Assembly: GCA_031256115.1 (NCBI GenBank)
Contig: JAIRRF010000200.1
Span: 1-11,163 of the forward strand
Origin: Treponema sp.
GTDB lineage: Bacteria > Spirochaetota > Spirochaetia > Treponematales > Breznakiellaceae
Reading direction: 5' to 3'
Length of the DNA stretch: 11,163 nt
Below the pieces are notes generated by a model that saw only the letters and a list, made by a program, of their open reading frames with translations, did no database searches and had not been told where the DNA came from. The position numbers and the translations under genes are program-made. Positions 1-7,649 of the stretch are shown one piece after another (position 1 is the stretch's first letter; each line of letters starts with the position of its first letter).

Positions 1-695
1 GTATTTGCCGTATATTGAATTGTTTGGGTAAGAACCAGACAACCCCCTGCAAGTCCGGCAAGAATTCCGGAAACAAGAACAGCCGTATATCGCATCCGTA
101 CCACATTAATTCCGGCTGCTGCTGCTGCCTGGGGATCTTCGCCGCAAGAACGGAGACGTAGACCCCATGGCCGTTTGTACAACGCAAACCATGAAAGAAC
201 AAGCAGGACGAGGGCGATCACTGCGGTAGGATAAATCCCCGCCATCCAGCTAAACAATGAGTTTTCCGGATTAAAGGGCATCATTCCCAGTTTAAAAGGC
301 TGGGTTCGTTCCTGATTATAAATGACCTGACAAAGAAAAACAGTCAGCCCCGGAGCAAGAAGGTTTATTCCTGTACCCGAAATAACCTGATTTGCTTTCA
401 TCGTAATGGAAGCAATGGCGTGGATTAAGGAAAAGAAGCAGCCGGTTAATGCCGCCATAAAAAGTGCAAAGGGAATAGAAATGCCGTCCAGTTGAATTTC
501 CAGCAGCTGGTGGCTAAGGGCGGCTGCAAAAGCGCCGAAAGCCATCAGCCCTTCCAGGGCAATATTTATTATCCCGGCCCGTTCGCAGATCATTCCCCCA
601 ATGGCGGCGATTAAGATTGGCGCTACAATCATCAATATTGAAGGAATCATGTTCCATAACAATGCAATTGTTGTCATGCCAGATAGTTCCGTCAT
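1..695 (-). CDS. Nucleoside-type ABC transporter permease, NupQ/PnrE-like (3' end outside window)
   Basis: Inner-membrane permease of the BPD_transp_2 family, the second permease of a Bmp/Nup-type importer. I translated it from the minus strand: ATG at 695-693, then 231 codons open to the window edge, so the C-terminus is missing. The N-terminal region carries the family hallmark (about residues 39-51, ICERAGIINIALE), followed by alternating hydrophobic helices. Near the edge is the cytoplasmic stretch GEDPQAAAAAGINVVRMRY, which resembles the ATPase-contacting loop of this family. The start lies one base after the TAA of the preceding permease gene (TAACATGA), so translation is probably coupled; an in-frame ATG at 677 is a less likely alternative. 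The family is known for purine or pyrimidine nucleosides (B. subtilis NupQ, T. pallidum PnrE); the actual substrate here is inferred only. Confidence 0.9.
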   Translation of the reverse strand, partial: MTELSGMTTIALLWNMIPSILMIVAPILIAAIGGMICERAGIINIALEGLMAFGAFAAALSHQLLEIQLDGISIPFALFMAALTGCFFSLIHAIASITMKANQVISGTGINLLAPGLTVFLCQVIYNQERTQPFKLGMMPFNPENSLFSWMAGIYPTAVIALVLLVLSWFALYKRPWGLRLRSCGEDPQAAAAAGINVVRMRYTAVLVSGILAGLAGGCLVLTQTIQYTAN

Positions 696-696
696 G

Positions 697-1746
697 TTAT
701 TGTCCGTCCTTTTTTTTAAAGGAAATAAACACCACCGCCAGGCCTATGATTATTCCGGTAATTTCTCTGGGGATTTGCCGGGATTGCATTAAGGGTTGGG
801 CGGACTTAAGCATTCCAAAGAATAGCCCCGACAGGGCCGTACCCCAGGCTCTGCAGTTCCCCACCAGGGCTACGGCTATACCGTCAAATCCGTAGCCATC
901 CTGGCCTGCCAAAACCCGGCCATAGTTAAAAGAACCCAGGGCGACAATAGCGCCTGCCAGTCCTGCAAAGGCCCCGGCTATAGCCATAGATATGGTAAGA
1001 GTACTCTTTATATTAATGCCGCCATACCTTGCAGCATCTTTGTTAAATCCTGTTGCCCGCAGGGAATAACCAAACCGTGTTTTTTCCATCATTACCCAAA
1101 AAAAGATAACAGCCGCCAGGGTAAACCAAAGACCATGGTTTATCCGGGAACCATTGGTAATGTATTCCAGAATTGGACTGCGAAGCAGCGCTGTTTTGGG
1201 AAAATCCGGGGTATGGTAGCTGTTTGTTCCCGAAATACTCAGGGTTACAATCCGGGAGCCGAATAGAGCTATGTAATTCATCATAATAGTGGCTACTACT
1301 TCGGATACGTTGAATTGGGCCTTAAACCAGCCAACCAGTCCGCCCCATATTGCACCGGCGGTAATTGCCGCCAGTAATGTCATGATCCAATGCAGGATCG
1401 GTATTTGGGGGCCAAGAACAGCCATGTACTGCGCTGCGGTAAGGCCCGCGATATACTGGCCTTCTGCGCCAATATTAAAAAGCCCTGTTCTTGCGGCAAA
1501 ACCCATGGACAAACCGCAAAGGATCAGGGGCATGGACATAACAAACCATTCCCCGATATACCGGGGATTAAAACTGTTACTGCGAAGATCAAAACCGGAT
1601 ATAACCTGGACGATGGCCGAATACATAGCTCCGGGATTTTTTCCAACCACAAGGATCAGCAGGGTGGCCGTGAGGAAACCAAGAATCACTACAATTACCG
1701 GCAGAAATATATTTGATTGGAAAAAGGGTTTAAAGTTTCTTTTCAT
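697..1746 (-). CDS. Nucleoside-type ABC transporter permease, NupP/PnrD-like
   Basis: Complete 349-residue integral membrane protein, normal length for the first permease of Bmp/Nup-type importers. A hydrophobic helix spans about residues 13-36. The family signature ARTGLFNIGAEGQ lies at 85-97, a second conserved segment SEVVATIMMNYIA at 148-160, and the cytoplasmic coupling loop (RATGFNKDAARYGGI) at about 231-245, followed by a Gly/Ala-rich helix. Its ATG overlaps the stop of the ATPase gene by four bases (ATGA at 1746-1743), a usual sign of translational coupling. It would pair with the following permease to form the membrane channel. It is homologous to the B. subtilis NupP and T. pallidum PnrD type; a related sugar-like substrate cannot be excluded from sequence alone. 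Confidence 0.92.
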   Translation of the reverse strand: MKRNFKPFFQSNIFLPVIVVILGFLTATLLILVVGKNPGAMYSAIVQVISGFDLRSNSFNPRYIGEWFVMSMPLILCGLSMGFAARTGLFNIGAEGQYIAGLTAAQYMAVLGPQIPILHWIMTLLAAITAGAIWGGLVGWFKAQFNVSEVVATIMMNYIALFGSRIVTLSISGTNSYHTPDFPKTALLRSPILEYITNGSRINHGLWFTLAAVIFFWVMMEKTRFGYSLRATGFNKDAARYGGINIKSTLTISMAIAGAFAGLAGAIVALGSFNYGRVLAGQDGYGFDGIAVALVGNCRAWGTALSGLFFGMLKSAQPLMQSRQIPREITGIIIGLAVVFISFKKKDGQ

Positions 1747-3284
1747 GCGCTCTTGTTCTTTTGATGAAGAATCCCGGCCATCATGGCGCTGATTTGCCGC
1801 TCGTCCGCTTTTTTTACCGGTACCTCTCCCATTACCTGACCCCCGGAAATAACCACAATCCGGTCAGAAAGAGTCATAATTTCGTTCAAATCATAAGAAA
1901 TTAACAGCAATGCCTTTCCCTTGTTTCGTTCATCTACAATCCGGCGATGAATAAATTTTGCGGCTCCCAGGTCAAGACCCCGTGCCGGTTGGAAAATAAT
2001 AAGCAGATCCGGAGAGCGATCAATTTCCCTGGCTATTATGGTTTTTTGCTGATTACCTCCGGACATGGTCAAAGCCAGGCTTGTCGGCCCATTTCCTGCA
2101 TTAATGTTAAATTCTTTGATCAGGGTATCTGTATGTTTTGCGATGACCGGAAAACGAAGAAATCCAAAAAGACTTGAATAAGGATTTTTATGAAAACTTT
2201 TCAGGATAAGGTTTTCATCCAGCCTGAAGGCAAGGATAAGCCCATGTTTATGGCGATCCTCCGGGGCCAATCCCAGACCGTTTTCGTTCCGTTCCCTGAT
2301 GCTTAGCCGGGAAAGGTCTTTGCCCTTTAGGAGGATACGTCCGGACTTTACCGGAATAAGCCCGGCAATAGCTGCGGCTAATTCTGATTGACCGTTGCCG
2401 TCCACACCGGCAATCCCAACAATTTCGCCTGCTCTTGCCTCCAGAGAAAAATTACTAAGAACGGCTGTTCCCCTGGGGTCTGTCACCGTAAGATTTTCTA
2501 TTTTTAGAATTAACTCTCCTGACTTTAAGGGCATTTTTTTTATGGGGAACTTTACCGGACCAATCATCATTTCCGCCAGCTTTTGTTCGGTGCTGTCGGC
2601 AACAGTAACCATGCCGACATTTTTTCCCCTGCTTAGGACCGTACAACGGTCGGCAACAGCTTTTATTTCCTGCAGCTTATGGGTAATAAAAATAATTGTT
2701 TTTTCTTCTGATTTTAGGCGTTTAAAAATCTTCAGCAAATCTTTAATTTCCGCAGGGCCAAGCACCGAGCTGGGTTCATCAAAGATTAGGATCCGGGCAT
2801 TGCGGTACAATATTTTAAGGATCTCTACCCGTTGCTGCATACCAATGCTTATGGAGTAAATTTTTGCTCTGGGATCCACTTCCAGTCCATAAAGTGCAGA
2901 AAGCTGTTCCACCCTTTTTTCTGCGGTTTTAAAGTCCAGGTTTCCCCAAAAAGGAATTCGGGGTTCCATACCCAGAACAATATTTTCCGTTACGGTAAAG
3001 TTATGGATCAATTTAAAATGCTGATGAACCATTCCTATACCTAATGCTGCAGCATCCTTAGGTCCCCGGATATCTTTTTCTTTGCCCCGGATTTTGATGA
3101 CACCTTCGTCCTTTTTATACAAACCAAACAAAATCGACATGAGGGTAGATTTACCTGCCCCGTTTTCCCCCAACAGGGCGTGTATTTCACCATCATTTAC
3201 TTCCAGATTTACCTTGTCATTGGCTGTAACCCCGGGAAATATTTTGGTAATACCAATCATTTGAATAGCCGGGGAGTTTAACAC
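1743..3284 (-). CDS. Double-domain ABC transporter ATPase, NupO/PnrC-like
   Basis: Cytoplasmic energising subunit, 513 residues with two fused nucleotide-binding domains as in NupO, PnrC and RbsA. Domain 1: Walker A GENGAGKST (39-47), Q-loop region MVHQHF (85-90), signature SISIGMQQR (145-153), Walker B ILIFDEP (165-171), His switch ITH (200-202). Domain 2: Walker A-like GVDGNGQSE (293-301), signature MSGGNQQK (407-414), and at the Walker B site IIFQPARGLD (429-438), where the usual Asp-Glu is Phe-Gln. A degenerate second site is typical of this family, so one active site probably does most of the hydrolysis. The start is GTG (3284-3282), chosen because AAGGAG sits five bases before it; the next ATG is at codon 9. 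It begins 27 bases after the trpB2 stop and overlaps the next permease gene by four bases. Confidence 0.93.
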   Translation of the reverse strand: MLNSPAIQMIGITKIFPGVTANDKVNLEVNDGEIHALLGENGAGKSTLMSILFGLYKKDEGVIKIRGKEKDIRGPKDAAALGIGMVHQHFKLIHNFTVTENIVLGMEPRIPFWGNLDFKTAEKRVEQLSALYGLEVDPRAKIYSISIGMQQRVEILKILYRNARILIFDEPSSVLGPAEIKDLLKIFKRLKSEEKTIIFITHKLQEIKAVADRCTVLSRGKNVGMVTVADSTEQKLAEMMIGPVKFPIKKMPLKSGELILKIENLTVTDPRGTAVLSNFSLEARAGEIVGIAGVDGNGQSELAAAIAGLIPVKSGRILLKGKDLSRLSIRERNENGLGLAPEDRHKHGLILAFRLDENLILKSFHKNPYSSLFGFLRFPVIAKHTDTLIKEFNINAGNGPTSLALTMSGGNQQKTIIAREIDRSPDLLIIFQPARGLDLGAAKFIHRRIVDERNKGKALLLISYDLNEIMTLSDRIVVISGGQVMGEVPVKKADERQISAMMAGILHQKNKSA

Positions 3285-3289
3285 GGGAG

Positions 3290-3303
3290 CTCCTTGTAAG
3301 GAG
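3290..3303 (-). promoter_or_regulatory. Shine-Dalgarno of the ATPase gene inside a small hairpin
   Basis: On the minus-strand transcript the site reads CUCCUUACAAGGAG and is followed by CUCCC and the GTG start. AAGGAG (3295-3290) is the Shine-Dalgarno that sets the GTG start. Just upstream, CUCCUU can pair with it (five pairs with a four-base loop, or four with a six-base loop), so the ribosome site could be partly masked until translation of trpB2 runs through. The pairing is seen in the sequence; regulation is inferred. Confidence 0.55.
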
Positions 3304-3311
3304 TTTCAAAA

Positions 3312-4691
3312 TTACCGGTTCTGTGGTATGTCCGGTATTGAAGCAAAGCCCTGTTCCAGTTCCTCGTCCGTGGGGATTTCATCGGTAAGGGTTTTTGCAT
3401 TGTACGACATATAAGCGGAAAGATCAAAATAACCTGTACCGCTAAGGCAAAAGAGAATTACCTTTTTTTCGCCGGACCTTTTGCATTCCAGGGCCTCATC
3501 GATGGCAGCCTTGATAGCATGGGACGATTCCGGAGCGGGAAGTATCCCCTCACTCTTCATAAAGCGCACCGCTGCATCAAAGATACCGGTTTGTGTTTCA
3601 GAGCGGGCCTCCAGGTAACCGTCGTGATAAAGTTTACTCAGGACAGGACTCATACCATGATAACGGAGCCCCCCCGCATGACTGGATGATGGGATAAATC
3701 CATTCCCCAGAGTCTGCATACGCATCAGGGGCGTCATTTTAGCTGTGTCTCCAAAGTCGTATACATAGCGTCCCCTTGTAAAGCTTGGACAGGATGCCGG
3801 CTCCACTGCAATAAACCGGGTAGAAGATTTTTCGGCTATTTTTTCACCCATAAAGGGAGCAATTAACCCGCCAAAATTGGATCCGCCCCCGGCACATCCG
3901 ATAATAATGTCCGGCTTTATCCCGTATTTATCCAATGCAGTCCTGGCTTCCATGCCTATCACTGACTGATGGAGCAGTACATGATCCAGAACGCTTCCCA
4001 GCACATAGCGGCATTTGCTGGTTTTAACTGCCGTTTCGACCGCCTCAGAGATGGCACAGCCCAGGGAGCCCCCGGTATCAGGATTTTCCTTCAGGATCTT
4101 TTGTCCCGCCTCGGTTGTATTCGATGGCGAAGGGATTACTTTTGCCCCATAGGTTTCCATTACTGCCTTGCGATAGGGTTTTTGCTCTGAACTCACTTTT
4201 ACCATATACACTGTCAGCCCCAGGCCGAAAAAGCCGCAGGCCATGGCCATTGCAGTTCCCCACTGGCCCGCTCCGGTTTCGGTACTCAAGCATTCCAGAC
4301 CTTCTTCTTTAGCATAAAAAGCCTGGGGCCCTGCTGAGTTAAGTTTGTGGCTTCCGGAAGTGTTAATTCCCTCGAACTTATAATATATTTCCGCCGGGGT
4401 CCCCAGCTCTTTTTCCAAATAAAAGGCCCGGATAAGCGCCGAAGGCCGGTATGCCCGGTAAAAGTCCAAAATACCTTCCGGTATGGGGACAAGTCTGGTA
4501 GTGCTGTCCAATTCTTGTTTAACGGATTCTTTGCAGAAAACCGGCTCCATATCCGCCGCCATTACGGGCTGCAGAGTTCCCGGATGCAATATGGGATCAG
4601 GTTTTTCTTTCATTTCCGCCCGCAGATCGTACCAGTATTCGGGCATCTCCTCCTGGGTAATGTAAATTCGGGTAGGAATGGGGTGTTTCAT
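3312..4691 (-). CDS. trpB: Tryptophan synthase beta chain, TrpB2 type (PLP-dependent)
   Basis: A 459-residue cytoplasmic PLP enzyme of the TrpB2 subfamily (COG1350), longer than the roughly 400-residue TrpB1. TrpB condenses indole with serine to give tryptophan. The PLP lysine is in GSHKLNSA (Lys116), the catalytic Glu in STETGAGQWG (Glu138), and the glycine-rich phosphate-binding loop is GGGSNF (268-273). TrpB2 hallmarks are visible: the SEQKPYR stretch (168-174), SPSNTTEAG (188-196), LGSVLDHVLLHQ (231-242), the HAGGLRYHGM segment (338-347) and EGILPAPESSHA (381-392). Small departures from the usual form are RPSAL for RPTPL (82-86) and LSGTGYFD for LSGHGHFD. AGGAG lies six bases before the ATG. 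No trpA or other trp gene is present; it instead heads a transporter gene set, so indole salvage or another beta-replacement reaction is as likely as complete tryptophan synthesis. Confidence 0.94.
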   Translation of the reverse strand: MKHPIPTRIYITQEEMPEYWYDLRAEMKEKPDPILHPGTLQPVMAADMEPVFCKESVKQELDSTTRLVPIPEGILDFYRAYRPSALIRAFYLEKELGTPAEIYYKFEGINTSGSHKLNSAGPQAFYAKEEGLECLSTETGAGQWGTAMAMACGFFGLGLTVYMVKVSSEQKPYRKAVMETYGAKVIPSPSNTTEAGQKILKENPDTGGSLGCAISEAVETAVKTSKCRYVLGSVLDHVLLHQSVIGMEARTALDKYGIKPDIIIGCAGGGSNFGGLIAPFMGEKIAEKSSTRFIAVEPASCPSFTRGRYVYDFGDTAKMTPLMRMQTLGNGFIPSSSHAGGLRYHGMSPVLSKLYHDGYLEARSETQTGIFDAAVRFMKSEGILPAPESSHAIKAAIDEALECKRSGEKKVILFCLSGTGYFDLSAYMSYNAKTLTDEIPTDEELEQGFASIPDIPQNR

Positions 4692-4718
4692 TTTTGACTC
4701 CTAATTTGTTCAAACGTC

Positions 4719-4736
4719 TTATGTTACTATACATAA
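4719..4736. promoter_or_regulatory. Operator-like inverted repeat in the trpB2-rimO divergent region
   Basis: A perfect 6-6-6 inverted repeat: TTATGT, six-base spacer TACTAT, ACATAA. It overlaps the proposed rimO -35 (4728-4733) and a -10-like TATAGT on the minus strand (4726-4731) that would give trpB2 a leader of about 28 bases. Its position suits a dimeric regulator controlling both directions. The repeat is visible in the sequence; binding is inferred, and an AT-rich 12-base dyad can occur by chance. Confidence 0.35.
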
Positions 4737-4756
4737 AAATATCATATTGGTATAAG
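4728..4756 (+). promoter_or_regulatory. Candidate sigma-70 promoter of rimO
   Basis: TATACA (4728-4733, four of six matches to TTGACA), a 17-base spacer, and TATAAG (4751-4756, five of six to TATAAT). This predicts a transcript start near 4763 and a leader of about 53 bases before ATG 4816. A weaker pair, TTTACT (4776-4781) and TAATAT (4799-4804), would give an almost leaderless mRNA. Confidence 0.45.
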
Positions 4757-4815
4757 CGTCCGTCCCGACTCGACCTTTACTTTCAACGATTTCTGTGGTA
4801 ATATTTATCTTGTTC

Positions 4816-6186
4816 ATGCGTTACTTTATGGACCCCTTTGGCTGTGCAAAAAACCAGGTGGACGCCGAAACCATGCTTGCCCTGCTTAACGATGCCGGGT
4901 GGATACCTTCTGATGACCCCGGCGGAGCGGATCTGATTATTGTTAATTCCTGCGGTTTTATTGAAACAGCCAAACAGGAATCAATTAACGCTGTACTGGC
5001 ATGGAAAAAACAATACCCTGAAAAAAAAATTATCCTGGCCGGATGCCTGACAGAATGCTGTCGTGCTGAGCTAAAAGAAAGCCTTGGCGAAGCGGACGGA
5101 TTTTTGGGATGCTCCGATTTGGACCGCATAGTAAAAAAAGCAGATGAACTTTTCGGCACCTATTATGAAAAGCCTGATACCGTGATCAGGGCAGGATACC
5201 GGCCGCTTTTGAGTTTCCCCGGTTCGGCCTATGTAAAAATTTCCGAAGGCTGTAACAACCGCTGTTCATTCTGTACCATACCTCAGATCCGGGGACCCCT
5301 CCGGTGCCGGTCAATTCCGGATATTATCCGGGAATGCAAGGATCTTTTAACCCGTGGAATAAAAGAGCTGTGCCTTATCGGACAGGATCTGGCATCATTT
5401 ACTCAGGAAAACCCCGGACAAAAAAATGCCATGCGGATTTCTGCTCTGGCTGTTCTACTTGAAGAAATAGCGCTTTTATCCGGTGATTTTTGGGTCCGGC
5501 TCCTTTATATGCATCCGGATCATTTTCCTCTGGATATTCTGGATTTAATTGTAAAAGACAGCCGTTTCCTTCCATACTTTGATATACCATTTCAACATGC
5601 TTCCGGACGGCTCCTTTCGTTAATGGGCCGTAGCGGTGATAAAACAAACTACCTCCGCCTGCTGGACACGATTCGTACACGGCTTCCCGATGCAGCAATC
5701 CGTTCTACTTTTCTAACCGGCTTTCCCGGCGAAACAGAAGAAGATTTTGCTATGCTTTTGAATTTTCAGGAACAAGCCCGTTTTGATTGGCTTGGGGTTT
5801 TTACCTGGTCCAGAGAAGAAGGAACTGCTGCATATTCCATGAAGCACAGGATCAGCAAAAAAATTGCGGCCCGGCGGAAAATTCTAATAGAAGAACGACA
5901 GATTCCCATAACAGAAGAAAACATGAACCGCTTTGTGGGCAGGAACATGGACATACTCATCGAAGAAGAAGTGAAAGAAAGCGGTCTATGGCTGGGCCGA
6001 CTCTTCTGCCAGGCTCCGGAGGTGGACGGCGCTACGGTAATTCACGGAGACGGCGTTATAACCGACAATTTCCCGCAGGGGCTTCTAAAACTAGGCGGCA
6101 TAATTCGTGGAACGGTCTTGGCCAGAGCAGGTTTTGATTTGGAGGCCGGGTTATGTAAACTCATTCCCCCAGATAGGCTTTCCTGA
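4816..6186 (+). CDS. rimO: Ribosomal protein S12 methylthiotransferase RimO
   Basis: Cytoplasmic radical-SAM enzyme that adds a methylthio group to the beta carbon of a conserved Asp (Asp88 by E. coli numbering) of ribosomal protein S12. From ATG 4816 it has 456 residues. The N-terminal methylthiotransferase domain has its cluster cysteines in DPFGCAKN (Cys10), NSCGF (Cys46) and AGCLTE (Cys77). The radical-SAM cluster is CNNRCSFC (Cys146, Cys150, Cys153), and TGFPGETEEDF follows later. A TRAM domain fills about residues 390-456. KNQVDAE and GQDLASF favour RimO over the tRNA enzyme MiaB, which usually has QMN and GQNVN there. An in-frame GTG at 4795 would add seven hydrophobic residues (VIFILF-type); neither start has a clear Shine-Dalgarno, and the ATG is preferred because the family begins shortly before the first Cys. 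Its end overlaps the convergent livF gene by 26 bases. Confidence 0.93.
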   Translation: MRYFMDPFGCAKNQVDAETMLALLNDAGWIPSDDPGGADLIIVNSCGFIETAKQESINAVLAWKKQYPEKKIILAGCLTECCRAELKESLGEADGFLGCSDLDRIVKKADELFGTYYEKPDTVIRAGYRPLLSFPGSAYVKISEGCNNRCSFCTIPQIRGPLRCRSIPDIIRECKDLLTRGIKELCLIGQDLASFTQENPGQKNAMRISALAVLLEEIALLSGDFWVRLLYMHPDHFPLDILDLIVKDSRFLPYFDIPFQHASGRLLSLMGRSGDKTNYLRLLDTIRTRLPDAAIRSTFLTGFPGETEEDFAMLLNFQEQARFDWLGVFTWSREEGTAAYSMKHRISKKIAARRKILIEERQIPITEENMNRFVGRNMDILIEEEVKESGLWLGRLFCQAPEVDGATVIHGDGVITDNFPQGLLKLGGIIRGTVLARAGFDLEAGLCKLIPPDRLS

Positions 6187-6862
6187 TCCCGTCGTCCGCA
6201 GCCAGTGCATCACAGGTATCGTGCATTACGATTTCTCCGGTTTCCAATACATAGCCGTAATCGGCTATTTCCAAAGCTGCATGGGCATTTTGTTCTATCA
6301 ATAAAACAGTGGTTCCGGTTTTATTTATCTCTTGAATAATGCTAAAGATCATTTTCGATATAAGCGGGGCCAGTCCCAGAGAAGGCTCGTCCAGCATTAG
6401 AAGCCGGGGGCTGGACATTAGGCCCCGGCCTACGGCAAGCATTTGCTGTTCACCCCCGGAAAGGGTTCCTGCGCTTTGATGCCGACGCTCTTTAAGCCGC
6501 GGGAAAAGAGAAAAGCATTTTTCCTGATCGTTTTTTATAGCCGCCTTGTCTTTTCGTGTATAGGCGCCAAGATAAAGATTTTCTTCCACTGATAAGTTGG
6601 GGAACACATGGCGTCCTTCGGGGATAATTACAAGGCCTGACGAAACAATATTCTTTGTATCAAAGGAAGAAATATCTGTTCCGTCCCAGATGATCGTTCC
6701 CTCTCCTTTCAGGAGGCCCATGATCCGGTTCAGCATGGTGCTTTTACCCGCCCCGTTGGCGCCTATCAGGGTGATGATTTTTCCCTCGGGAACTTCCAGG
6801 TTAATCCCCCGCAGGGCGTGGATGCCTTCGTAAAAAACCGAAAGCCCCTCAAGCTTAAGCAT
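6161..6862 (-). CDS. livF: Branched-chain amino acid ABC transporter ATPase LivF
   Basis: One of the two cytoplasmic ATPases of a hydrophobic amino acid importer; 233 residues, the usual LivF length. Walker A GANGAGKST (34-42), signature LSGGEQQ (134-140), Walker B LLMLDEP (154-160) and the switch segment LLIEQNA (187-193), where Gln-Asn replaces the common His as is normal for LivF. The IPEGRHVFPNLSVEENL stretch (80-96) is strongly LivF-like and separates it from LivG. The ATG has GGAGG five bases upstream and overlaps the end of livG by eight bases. It is the last gene of the operon; its final 26 bases overlap the end of rimO on the other strand, and I see no terminator hairpin with a T-run after it. 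Confidence 0.95.
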   Translation of the reverse strand: MLKLEGLSVFYEGIHALRGINLEVPEGKIITLIGANGAGKSTMLNRIMGLLKGEGTIIWDGTDISSFDTKNIVSSGLVIIPEGRHVFPNLSVEENLYLGAYTRKDKAAIKNDQEKCFSLFPRLKERRHQSAGTLSGGEQQMLAVGRGLMSSPRLLMLDEPSLGLAPLISKMIFSIIQEINKTGTTVLLIEQNAHAALEIADYGYVLETGEIVMHDTCDALAADDGIRKAYLGE

Positions 6863-7649
6863 TGCTGCCTCCGGTTATCTCTTCATCACTATGTTCAACC
6901 CCCAGATATGCGTCGATCACTTTTTTGTTCCGTTTGATTTCCGCCGGGGGCCCTTCGGCAATGGTAAGGCCGTAGTCCAGTACATAAAGCCTTTCGCAGA
7001 GCCCCATGGCCACCTGCATATGGTGTTCAATAAGAAAAACGGCAATATGGTACTGTTCCCGAATTAAACGGATAAAATCCATTAATTCAAGTGATTCCCT
7101 GGGATTCATCCCTGCGGCAGGTTCGTCCAAAAGAAGAAGTTTTGGTTCCGTTGCCAGCGCCCGGACAATTTCCAGCCGTCTTTGTTTTCCGTAGGGCAGA
7201 GACACTGAAATATCTTCCGCGTTTTCAAGAAGGCCGACTGTTTGGAGCATTTCCCGGGCGAACTCCCTGGAACGCTTTTCTTTAGCCAGGTAGCCGGGAA
7301 GATGCAGGACAGATTCAAACAGATTTGGCTTTTCCCGGAGCCAGCAAGCGGCCATTACATTTTCCAGCACACTCATCTTTCCAAATAACCGGATATTTTG
7401 AAAGGTCCTTGCTATTCCCGCAGCGGTTATCACATGGGGTTTTTTGCCGGAAATATTCTTTTCTTCAAGGAAAATTTCCCCGCTGGTAGGAACATAGATC
7501 CCTGTAATTACGTTGAAAATTGTTGTCTTTCCCGCGCCATTGGGGCCTATAAGCCCTACAATCTCACCTTTATCAACATGAACTGTAAATTCGGAAACGG
7601 CGGTAAGACCGCCAAACTGCATGGTAACCTTGTTTGTGCGAAGCATCAC
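6855..7649 (-). CDS. livG: Branched-chain amino acid ABC transporter ATPase LivG
   Basis: Second ATPase of the Liv importer, 264 residues. Walker A GPNGAGKTT (35-43), the LivG-typical ARTFQNIRLFGKMSVLENV (80-98), signature-like SLPYGKQRRLEI (150-161), Walker B LLLLDEPAAGMNP (171-183), and His switch FLIEHHM (205-211). The tail beyond about residue 250 is short and polar. The first possible start is GTG (7649-7647), sharing GTGA with the livM stop; an ATG follows immediately (7646-7644). The Shine-Dalgarno GGAG lies in the loop of a small hairpin 5 to 8 bases upstream and serves either. LivG dimerises with LivF beneath LivH and LivM. Confidence 0.95.
   Translation of the reverse strand: MMLRTNKVTMQFGGLTAVSEFTVHVDKGEIVGLIGPNGAGKTTIFNVITGIYVPTSGEIFLEEKNISGKKPHVITAAGIARTFQNIRLFGKMSVLENVMAACWLREKPNLFESVLHLPGYLAKEKRSREFAREMLQTVGLLENAEDISVSLPYGKQRRLEIVRALATEPKLLLLDEPAAGMNPRESLELMDFIRLIREQYHIAVFLIEHHMQVAMGLCERLYVLDYGLTIAEGPPAEIKRNKKVIDAYLGVEHSDEEITGGSNA

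Noticed and set aside
1289..1792. Long antisense ORF opposite the first permease and ATPase end
   Set aside because: It is the shadow of well-supported membrane and ATPase genes, has no family resemblance, and lies entirely opposite conserved motifs.
4347..4697. ORF of 116 codons opposite the start of trpB2
   Set aside because: It is antisense to the conserved N-terminal half of TrpB2 and has no ribosome site or recognisable domain.
4795..4815. Extended RimO start at GTG 4795
   Set aside because: No Shine-Dalgarno, and the extra residues are not expected before the first cluster Cys of the family. It cannot be fully excluded.
4692..4815. T-box or other riboswitch upstream of trpB2
   Set aside because: The divergent gap is about 120 bases and the likely leader about 28 bases, too short, and no terminator-antiterminator pair is visible.
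4816..6186. Annotation as the tRNA methylthiotransferase MiaB
   Set aside because: KNQVDAE after the first Cys and GQDLASF in the radical-SAM domain fit RimO better than MiaB.
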